Assembly (NCBI RefSeq): GCF_018205975.1
Contig: NZ_CP073577.1
Span: forward strand, 62,001 to 126,000
Direction of reading: 5' to 3'
Length of the DNA: 64,000 bases
Source of the DNA: Erythrobacter sp. JK5
Lineage (GTDB): Bacteria > Pseudomonadota > Alphaproteobacteria > Sphingomonadales > Sphingomonadaceae
Both the position numbers and the translations under genes were made by a program. Below, in pieces: positions 43,205-49,759 of this stretch (positions within the stretch are counted from its first letter, which is position 1; each line of letters begins with the position of its first letter). Below the pieces are notes generated by a model. It did not search any database. It saw only the letters and a list, made by a program, of their open reading frames with translations, and was not told the origin of the DNA.

Positions 43205-44454
43205 GCCAGAACGTCCGCAACGAGGGGTTCGGATCGCGACCTTGCCGGGGGCAACCGACCGACCGGAGGAAGTTCGTGCGCCCAGTCCGCATAGGCAGCG
43301 AGGTCCGCACGGGCATCGGCACGGGTGGCCTCGTCTAGCAGCAATGCGCCGAGCTGCTCGCGCATGCCCGCGAGATCGAGATAGTCGGCAAAGCGCAAGG
43401 CCGAGGTATAGGGATTGTCGGCCAGCACGGGGTCGACGAACCTGCGATACCCCAGCGGCCAGAGATGGAAGGGGAAGGCGGGGAGGCTGGCATCGAGCCA
43501 TTCGCGTTGTCCTTCATCAGCGTCGTGGAGAAATTCGGGTGGCATGTCATCGCGGGTCGCGGCGCGGATCGAGCCTCCGATCACGAGGATCGGCACACCG
43601 TCGGCGATGGCGCGCACATTGGTGCTGGCGCTGACATTGGCGGTCAGCAGCAGATCGACCGAAGCGACCAGGCTCTCGAACCGCTCGGGCCGCATCGTGG
43701 GGAGCCAGACCTGCTGGCGCCCGAGCCCGAAATCGAGTTTCTCGGGACCGACATGGACCAGCGCGACATCGCTGCCGAACGCCCGCAGCTGGAGGCCGAT
43801 CAGGCGCGGTAGGGCCTGCTGCAACCGTCGCGCGCTCTCGTCCTCGTAATGGGCATGCTGCCAGCCCGCCGTGCACACCAGCACGATCCTGCGATCGTCG
43901 GCGTTGAGGTCGCGGCGGATGTGACGCCTGACCTTGCGAGCGAGCTTGAGCGGTTCGGGGACGACCGAAAAGGGCACCGCGTCGCTCGATCCGGTGCCCA
44001 TCGGAACCGGTTCGAGCCGACCGGCGAAATCGGGGCGCCAGTCCGGAAACGGGCGGCGTGTGGTGCCGTACAGGTCGATCACATGCCCGGCCCTGGCCGA
44101 GCACCACGTGTCGATGGCATAGATCGGCACGTCAAAACCGCCGAACACCGCCGCGAACTCCTGACCGCTCCGTTCGAGCGCGAGGGTCGTCGTAAACCAG
44201 TCCCCCAACACGATTGCGTCCGGCCGGAAATTGCGGACCGAGCCGCTCAGGAAGAACTGCATCATCGGCAGCACATGGTCGGGGATGATCGTTGCCGGCT
44301 GCGCGGCATCCTGCAGCACTTTCGTCGCGCATTCATGCGCCAGGAAATGCGTCGTGTGCCCGGCTGCGCGCAGCTGCGACGCCAGCTCGACCGCATGGCG
44401 CGTTTCGCCAAGCCCCTTGGGCGTCAGGCACAGAAAAAGGATCCGCCCGCTCAT
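43201..44454 (-). CDS. GT-B-like protein B (paralogue pair)
   Basis: A 417-residue protein. It starts ILFLCLTPKGLGETRHAVEL, typical of the glycine-rich loop of GT-B enzymes. It contains VHVGPEKLDFG and ANVSASTNVRAIADGVPILV in the C-terminal half, and shares PFHLWPLGYRRFVDPVLADNP with protein A. It overlaps radical SAM gene 2 by four bases (ATGA) and gene A by four. A glycosyltransferase role is an inference from fold features. Confidence 0.72.
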   Translation of the reverse strand: MSGRILFLCLTPKGLGETRHAVELASQLRAAGHTTHFLAHECATKVLQDAAQPATIIPDHVLPMMQFFLSGSVRNFRPDAIVLGDWFTTTLALERSGQEFAAVFGGFDVPIYAIDTWCSARAGHVIDLYGTTRRPFPDWRPDFAGRLEPVPMGTGSSDAVPFSVVPEPLKLARKVRRHIRRDLNADDRRIVLVCTAGWQHAHYEDESARRLQQALPRLIGLQLRAFGSDVALVHVGPEKLDFGLGRQQVWLPTMRPERFESLVASVDLLLTANVSASTNVRAIADGVPILVIGGSIRAATRDDMPPEFLHDADEGQREWLDASLPAFPFHLWPLGYRRFVDPVLADNPYTSALRFADYLDLAGMREQLGALLLDEATRADARADLAAYADWAHELPPVGRLPPARSRSEPLVADVLA

Positions 44455-45494
44455 GCGCAGACGGCCTCGGTTTCGAACCACTCGTGATCCTCGACGGGCG
44501 CTTCGCGCAACGTGAGCACCAGCCTGGCATTGATCCGCGCACGAATATCCGGCTGTCGGGTGTATTGCCTGAGCGCCGCCGCGCCTTCGGGTGTCGACAG
44601 GACCGAGAAGCACATATCGCATGCGCAGGTGAAGGCTTCGCGGTCCAGGGCCCGGCGAAGATCGGGGGTGGCCTCGACGACTTCGGCGACGCCTTTCGGC
44701 CCGTGCACCCGCAGGAACTGGTAGTCGGCGCGCCGCCGCACCCGCGCCATCATCTGCCCGAAGCTTTCTTCGGCCAAGTTGCCCAGCCAGTAGGGGATTT
44801 CGCGCATGTCGCGGTGCGCGCCCGCCTTGCCGACATGGCAGGCAAATACGTTGCCGTCGGGATTGACGATCGGGGTATCGAGCCAGCAGCGCATCGCATA
44901 GTCCGATTGCGACAGGCCGAGCCGTTCGTCCTCTCCGCGCAGAAGCTTCTTGGTGAAGGGGGTGGGGATCACGCGCTCTTCGATGATGTCGAGCCGGTCG
45001 CCGTACTCGGCATACCACGATTTCACCCGCTCGAGATCGGCGGTGGACGAATAGGTGATGACGATCGACACCGTCCCGACTCCGGTCGCGAGACTGGCAT
45101 CGATGGCGTTCCGGACATTCTGGACCGGCACTTTCAGCTGGTGGTAGACATCGGTGCTGAGATAGATCTGTCCGAGCCCGCGGAGCCGGTTCATGCGATC
45201 GAGCGCGCAGTCGCGATCGCCGGCCCAGAACGAGCTGGTGAAGACTGCGGTGCCGACACCAGCGCGATGCGCTTTCCGGACCGCCGCTTCGAGCGTCTCG
45301 AACCGTTCGAAGCTTTCGCCGCCGGTGAAGATGATGGTCGGGATTCCGTAGTCGCCGATATCCCCGATCCAGCGCAGCAGCGACGCCTCGTCGGCATCCT
45401 TGTCCCGGCTCGAGCCGAGAAACCCGCAATGGGCACAGCCGACGTCGCATCCTTCGGTGGTGCTCACCAGGATCGACTTGAACCGCGTTGTCAT
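44451..45494 (-). CDS. Radical SAM protein 2 of the operon
   Basis: A 347-residue radical SAM enzyme. C16, C20 and C23 (GCDVGCAHC) bind the iron-sulfur cluster and TGGESF binds SAM. Cysteines in RCWLDTPIVNPDGNVFACHVG and CACDMC form a SPASM-like C-terminal region, found in peptide-modifying enzymes. It is separated from radical SAM gene 3 by one base and overlaps GT-B-like gene B in ATGA. Confidence 0.9.
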   Translation of the reverse strand: MTTRFKSILVSTTEGCDVGCAHCGFLGSSRDKDADEASLLRWIGDIGDYGIPTIIFTGGESFERFETLEAAVRKAHRAGVGTAVFTSSFWAGDRDCALDRMNRLRGLGQIYLSTDVYHQLKVPVQNVRNAIDASLATGVGTVSIVITYSSTADLERVKSWYAEYGDRLDIIEERVIPTPFTKKLLRGEDERLGLSQSDYAMRCWLDTPIVNPDGNVFACHVGKAGAHRDMREIPYWLGNLAEESFGQMMARVRRRADYQFLRVHGPKGVAEVVEATPDLRRALDREAFTCACDMCFSVLSTPEGAAALRQYTRQPDIRARINARLVLTLREAPVEDHEWFETEAVCA

Positions 45495-45495
45495 G

Positions 45496-46461
45496 TCAGC
45501 GCGCTTCCGCGGCCATCGGCGCGCGGACTACCGCGAGGTCCGGGTCCGCTGCGGCGACTTCGGCTTCGGTCAGCGGACGGATTTCGTCCCAACCGAAGAA
45601 TTCGACGTATTCGCCATAGACCCCGCCGCAGATCGATTTCCCGGGGCACTTGCTGCATTTCTCGCCCTGGATGCGCATCTCGAACCGCATGAAATCGTCG
45701 TAGTCTTCCAGCACCTCTCCGCGCATCAGCATCCTGATCGCGCGATATTCGTTGTGGAGGTGCAGTTCGTCGCGGCCGTTTCCGGTGACGACGCAGTGCG
45801 GGAACCCTTCGAGCGTGACGGTGCGTTCGGCTCCGCGTACGATGTCGATCGCGTCGTCGAGCGGCGGGAGGATCTCGGTGAGCATTGGCATCATCGTCGC
45901 GCGGGCGATGCGCGCGCTGCCGACCGGGTGCATGTTGGAAATGTTCACGTGATCGACGCCGATGTCGCAGGCGAGCCGCGCAATGTCGGGCAATTGCAGA
46001 AGGTTCTGATATGTCACGACCGTGTTGGTGCGAATGTGAATGCCCTCGGCATGCGCCATGCGCATTCCGGTAACGATCCGGTCGAACGAGCGGCGATGGA
46101 AGGTCTGCGCCTCCTGGGTCTCTGCATCCGCGCCGTGCAGAGACACGATCAGCTTCGAGACATTGGCGGCCTTCAGCCGATCGAGCATTCCCGGTTCGGC
46201 AAGTCGCACTCCGTTGGTCTGAAGGTGAATCTCGCGATATCCGAGCTGGCGGATCAGTTCGATCGTCTCGAAGAACCGCGGATAGATCGTCGGCTCACCC
46301 CCGTGCAGGTTCACCACGTCGAACTTGCCCGCATTCTCGTGCAGGAAGCCCTCGATGTCGGCGCGGCGGATGGTGTCCTTGGTGTAGAGCGGAGACCCCA
46401 CCACGCAGAACGAGCATTCGCTGTTGCACAGGTCGGTCAGGTGAATGCTGATACACTTCAT
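45496..46461 (-). CDS. Radical SAM protein 3 of the operon
   Basis: A 321-residue radical SAM enzyme. C12, C16 and C19 (LCNSECSFC) carry the cluster, and HGGEPTIYPRF follows. The C-terminal KCSKCPGKSICGGVYGEY has the CxxC and later cysteine expected of a SPASM/twitch auxiliary cluster. The start at 46461 is chosen because the cluster motif then lies near the N-terminus; 31 upstream residues in the same frame look like untranslated leader. It follows the small protein gene after 163 bases of hairpin-rich DNA. Confidence 0.9.
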   Translation of the reverse strand: MKCISIHLTDLCNSECSFCVVGSPLYTKDTIRRADIEGFLHENAGKFDVVNLHGGEPTIYPRFFETIELIRQLGYREIHLQTNGVRLAEPGMLDRLKAANVSKLIVSLHGADAETQEAQTFHRRSFDRIVTGMRMAHAEGIHIRTNTVVTYQNLLQLPDIARLACDIGVDHVNISNMHPVGSARIARATMMPMLTEILPPLDDAIDIVRGAERTVTLEGFPHCVVTGNGRDELHLHNEYRAIRMLMRGEVLEDYDDFMRFEMRIQGEKCSKCPGKSICGGVYGEYVEFFGWDEIRPLTEAEVAAADPDLAVVRAPMAAEAR

Positions 46462-46502
46462 TGCTGGATCCCGGAATTGCGGCGCGGCATGGTCCGGGGC
46501 GC

Positions 46503-46541
46503 GGGGAAGACGGGGTGCTGTCACACCCGCGCCTCTTCCCC
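46503..46541 (-). terminator. Strong hairpin between the small protein gene and radical SAM 3
   Basis: GGGGAAGA (46503-46510) pairs with TCTTCCCC (46534-46541), and inside it GGGTG pairs with CACCC. It lies in the transcript between the first and second genes of the operon and could stop part of the transcription or protect the first message. Confidence 0.55.
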
Positions 46542-46599
46542 GGCGCCCGGCCATCCGGCCCGACCGTTGCGGCAGTCGTCACCGGCGAGGGTAGTCGGC

Positions 46600-46616
46600 C
46601 CGTCACCGGGTGACGG
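46600..46616 (-). terminator. Short hairpin just after the small protein gene
   Basis: CCGTCACC-G-GGTGACGG is a perfect stem of eight bases beginning eight bases behind the stop of the small protein gene. Together with the larger stem at 46503 it forms two hairpins before the next gene. Confidence 0.5.
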
Positions 46617-46624
46617 ATCGGCGA

Positions 46625-46942
46625 TCAGGCGTCGTAGGAAAACGAGTTCGCGAGATCGGCCTTGCCCGGGATCGTCAAGATCGCGCCGATTTCGGCATCG
46701 CTGAAATTGAACGTACCGCGGAAACGTTCCGGATCCTTCATCAGGGCCTTGGCAAAGGTTTCGTTTTTCGAAGCGATGCGCATCGCGTCGCTCATGCCCA
46801 GGCGCTCGGTGTCCCGCTCGGGCTCGTCGGCATCGATGAGATCGCGGATCAGCGACGGTTGGCGAATGATCGCCCGCGCCAGCCGTTCGTCCGTATTCAC
46901 CAGCTTCACGGCATCGGAGAAAGTCAGTTTAGCCTTGGACAT
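46625..46942 (-). CDS. Small repeated protein, candidate substrate of the radical SAM operon
   Basis: A 105-residue protein that heads the operon; AAGGAGCG lies before the ATG at 46942. It has no cysteine, signal peptide or membrane helix. Residues 9-35 and 51-77 are similar (SDAVKLVNTDERLARAI against SDAMRIASKNETFAKAL, each followed by a proline and Arg), and a third SDA starts at residue 81. The C-terminal 20 residues are small and polar, ending SFSYDA. Its size, position and strong ribosome site fit a peptide precursor or carrier of the modifying enzymes behind it, but no known leader family is recognised. Confidence 0.75.
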   Translation of the reverse strand: MSKAKLTFSDAVKLVNTDERLARAIIRQPSLIRDLIDADEPERDTERLGMSDAMRIASKNETFAKALMKDPERFRGTFNFSDAEIGAILTIPGKADLANSFSYDA

Positions 46943-47456
46943 GGGGTCGCTCCTTCTTTGAAAGGGAAAGTAAGGTGATTTGTGCGACCCTTGGGGTTCA
47001 GTGTTAGCTAATTTGTGTTTACCCAATATTTCGTTCTACTGCGATTCCTATACAGTACTGAATAATATAGTTGAGTCAAACAGAGTCTAGAAGAATTTCC
47101 GTTTCAGACAGATCATGAATAGAAACGAGAAACAAAATTTCGTGACTCTGGATTCAAATATCCGGTTATTGATCGCAATATCTTGGCCTAGTATAGAAAT
47201 CCTTGATGTGGTGAAGATATTTTCAGGCACTGAAGAAGAGTCGCTGCACCTGCGGCGCATTCCACGACCAGACCGGGTGAGGCCATCTGCCACGTCCGGG
47301 TGCGAGATAGCGCGTCGAATGGCGGCCATGGCTGAGCGCCAAGATGTTCGGGGCGCTGCGCATCTTGCCAGCCTCAGCCGTTGCTGCGAGTGTGGCCATT
47401 ACCGAGACTGCGGGCGAACGGGCCGCGCTCGCGAAACGGGTCTGCGTGGGGGGCTA
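46943..47456. other. AT-rich region upstream of the operon
   Basis: The 514 bases between the small protein gene and the channel gene carry no gene I can support. From about 46980 to 47240 the base composition is much lower in GC than the rest of the window. It must hold the promoter of the minus-strand operon. Frames of about 80 to 115 codons on both strands show no family, and their codon use is not like the neighbours. It may be a remnant of transferred DNA. Confidence 0.6.
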
Positions 47457-47900
47457 ATGCATCAGGTCATTGCCGGCATTGCGATCTCTGCCGTGCTGGT
47501 CGCGGCCAGCCTGTACCTGCATTTCAGCGTCTTGCGGGCGATGAGCGGGCATTTTGCCCGGGCCAAGACAGCAATCAAGCGTCCGATGATGACGGTGATG
47601 ACCGTCATTTTCTTCACCCATCTGGTCGAGATCACGCTGTTTGCCGCCGCGTTCAACATCATGGGCCACGTCGGCCTGGGCAAGCTGTCGGGCGCCTACA
47701 ACTCGACCGCGGTCGACTACTTCTATTTCTCGATCGCGACATATTCGACCCTGGGTATCGGAGACATCGCTCCCGATGGTGCCATGCGAATGGTTGCCGG
47801 TGTCGAGGCACTGGCAGGCCTGTTGCTGATCGCGTGGAGCGCGTCTTTCACCTACCTGATGATGGAACGGCTGTGGGCGAGTGGAGAGGACCGCGAATAG
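47457..47900 (+). CDS. Two-TM ion channel family protein (potassium-channel-like)
   Basis: A 147-residue membrane protein with hydrophobic segments at about residues 5-25, 48-70 and 112-135. Between the last two lies a pore-like loop, YFYFSIATYSTLGIGDIAPDG. The filter reads TLGIGD instead of the potassium TVGYG, so ion selectivity is unclear. The start at 47457 follows a G run; the frame from 47115 would add an unrelated 114 residues. It faces the protease gene tail to tail. Confidence 0.78.
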   Translation: MHQVIAGIAISAVLVAASLYLHFSVLRAMSGHFARAKTAIKRPMMTVMTVIFFTHLVEITLFAAAFNIMGHVGLGKLSGAYNSTAVDYFYFSIATYSTLGIGDIAPDGAMRMVAGVEALAGLLLIAWSASFTYLMMERLWASGEDRE

Positions 47901-47914
47901 CCTTCCCGGCGGCC

Positions 47915-49018
47915 CTATCGCCGCCAAACACCCGGTTCGATGCCCACTTTCGCCGTTTCGATCCACAGCGAGTAGTGGGACACATCGACATAGACGCCCG
48001 GCATGTCGGGCATACCGCATCCCTTGCCCCACGATACGAGGCCTACAAGCCGCTCGGTCCCGTCCGAGCGCTTGGTGATCAGCGGGCCTCCGCTGTCTCC
48101 CCGGCATGAATCGCTGAAGACGTCGTCTTCGCCGTCGCGAGCGCGGCCCAGACCGCAAATCATCCCGCGCGCAAGGCTGCCCTTGAGCGCCGAATACTTC
48201 CTGCATTCCCGGTAAGAGAGGTATGTCACCCCGACATAGTGCAGGCTTGACGGAGAACGCTGGAGTTTGCCGTCCTTGTCCAGCCGCAGGTTCTCCGCGC
48301 CATGAACGAGCGGACCCGTCACCCCCCAGCCATACACTTCGAGCGGCCGGGCTCTGAGGCTTGCCTCTCCGTAAAGCTCGCGCTTGAACAGGCGGATGCT
48401 TTTCAATCGGCCCGACTGGATCGACCCGCGCTTGCCGCGCGTGGTTATCCGGATCAGGGCAATGTCATGGCTCTTGCCGCCGGGCTCGTATTTGCGATGG
48501 ATGACGACTGCATCGATCGGATAGGTGGCTCCTCCTCCGCTGATCGATTGCGTGCCCATCCTTACCCGGCGATCGGTGAGGACATCGTTGACCTTGTCGC
48601 CCACGAACGGTTTTCCGGCAACGCAATGCGCCGCGGTAACGATCCAGAGCTCGCCGAGATAGGCCCCGCCGCAGCGGTGATTGAGCTCGTAATCGTTGCG
48701 TTCGTTCAGGTATTTCTTTGCCTCGCCGCCCGGATTGCGTGAAGCGATGGGCGACAGCGTCGCGTCATGCCGTTTTTCGGCAGCGGTGTAAGGCACGGTG
48801 GAGTAGATCTGCACCTGCCAGGGCGCAGCACCCGGAGGAGCCTCCGACCCCAGGATGATCGGCTCCGCGCCCTTCGGTGGATATTCGTCGCCCTCATCCT
48901 CGGGCAGGACCTGGTAAACGGATCGGTCCTCATCTTCAGGCTCAGGCGGTTCGGGTTGGCTGGAGCCCAGCGACAGCCCGCCGATCGCAAGCAGGGCGAG
49001 AAATCTTGGCAGCGCCAT
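47915..49018 (-). CDS. Exported trypsin-like serine protease 1
   Basis: A 367-residue S1-family protease with a signal peptide (about residues 1-20) and an acidic proline-rich pro-region. The triad is H131 (TAAHC), D185 (HDIALIR) and S309 (GDSGGP). A 30-residue insertion before the histidine (PYTAAEKRHDATL to YLNERNDYELNHR) is shared with the protease at 55158. Cleavage preference is not determined. It begins five bases after the ClpP-like gene, so both form one unit divergent from the caspase operon. Confidence 0.9.
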   Translation of the reverse strand: MALPRFLALLAIGGLSLGSSQPEPPEPEDEDRSVYQVLPEDEGDEYPPKGAEPIILGSEAPPGAAPWQVQIYSTVPYTAAEKRHDATLSPIASRNPGGEAKKYLNERNDYELNHRCGGAYLGELWIVTAAHCVAGKPFVGDKVNDVLTDRRVRMGTQSISGGGATYPIDAVVIHRKYEPGGKSHDIALIRITTRGKRGSIQSGRLKSIRLFKRELYGEASLRARPLEVYGWGVTGPLVHGAENLRLDKDGKLQRSPSSLHYVGVTYLSYRECRKYSALKGSLARGMICGLGRARDGEDDVFSDSCRGDSGGPLITKRSDGTERLVGLVSWGKGCGMPDMPGVYVDVSHYSLWIETAKVGIEPGVWRR

Positions 49019-49023
49019 CCCGC

Positions 49024-49671
49024 CTAGTCCCCTTCCGCCCTGCTGCTGCATCTGGCGGCGCGCTGGGCGGCGGTTTCACCGCTGTCTGGGACAGGTGTCG
49101 AGCTCATCTGGAAACGGTTGATTTCGGCTGGCGACATCCAGTGCATGCGATCGGCGGGTGCCGCCGCGATGGTGAACCAGTAGAATTCGGGCGAAATCCC
49201 GATCGCCTTGAAATAATCCAGGAAATCCTCGTGATCTTCGTGATCGCGAGGCACATCGGTTGCCTGATAGGCCGGCGGTCCGGCGTCTTCCCAGCTGTGC
49301 ACGCCGATGCAGGCGCCCGGCTCGATGATCCGGTGCCGCCCGGCGAGAAAGAAATCGGTCCCGCCCGAGGCGACCAGTCCATCACCCGGCACCACGGTGG
49401 TAAAGCCGTCTCGATGCAGCTTCCATGCCGTCCCCAGGTATTCGTTGTCGTCGTCGGACCCGGGTACGAATTCCATCACCAGTACCCTGATGGCGGGATG
49501 ATCGCGGCGGACGCGATCGATATGGGCTCCGGTTTCCGGAACCAGCGTCCCCTCCGCGACGAAGTAGCCGTCCTGCGGCGTCAGTTCGAACGGCTCGAGT
49601 TCGTCCTGAGACGCACTGGCGGTGAGCAGTGCGGCGACCGGCAGCAAGGCCAGAGCGTGTCGAAAAAGCAT
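49024..49671 (-). CDS. Periplasmic ClpP/crotonase-fold protein (COG3904-like)
   Basis: A 215-residue protein with a signal peptide (residues 1-20). The central segment GLVASGGTDFFLAGRHRII is the place where such proteins carry the serine, and GACIGVHSWED the histidine. The likeness to COG3904 is moderate, so activity is uncertain. It is directly followed by trypsin-like protease 1, and its start lies 88 bases from that of the caspase 1 gene in the other direction. Confidence 0.65.
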   Translation of the reverse strand: MLFRHALALLPVAALLTASASQDELEPFELTPQDGYFVAEGTLVPETGAHIDRVRRDHPAIRVLVMEFVPGSDDDNEYLGTAWKLHRDGFTTVVPGDGLVASGGTDFFLAGRHRIIEPGACIGVHSWEDAGPPAYQATDVPRDHEDHEDFLDYFKAIGISPEFYWFTIAAAPADRMHWMSPAEINRFQMSSTPVPDSGETAAQRAARCSSRAEGD

Positions 49672-49702
49672 TGTCCCCCGGAATGCGAGCGCCTTCGTGC
49701 CC

Positions 49703-49708
49703 TTGACA
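49703..49708 (+). promoter_or_regulatory. Possible -35 element in the divergent promoter region
   Basis: TTGACA occurs in the 88 bases between the divergent ClpP-like and caspase 1 genes. A convincing -10 at the right distance is not seen, so this is only a hint at where transcription of the caspase operon begins. Confidence 0.25.
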
Positions 49709-49759
49709 GGCTATAGCAGGTTTGAAAGCGTGTAAAACGGCACGTGGAGGGCGGGCCTT

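Noticed and set aside
43201-45450. 749-codon frame combining GT-B-like protein B with an upstream extension
   Set aside because: The extra 331 residues are read out of frame inside the radical SAM gene 2; the ATG at 44454 with ATGA overlap is the natural start.
36656-47000. Standard O-antigen or capsule cluster
   Set aside because: No flippase, polymerase, chain-length regulator or lipid-carrier transferase is seen, and three radical SAM enzymes plus an oxygenase do not fit.
47115-47456. N-terminal extension of the channel protein
   Set aside because: The extension crosses the AT-rich patch, changes composition midway and carries no domain; the channel starts naturally at 47457.
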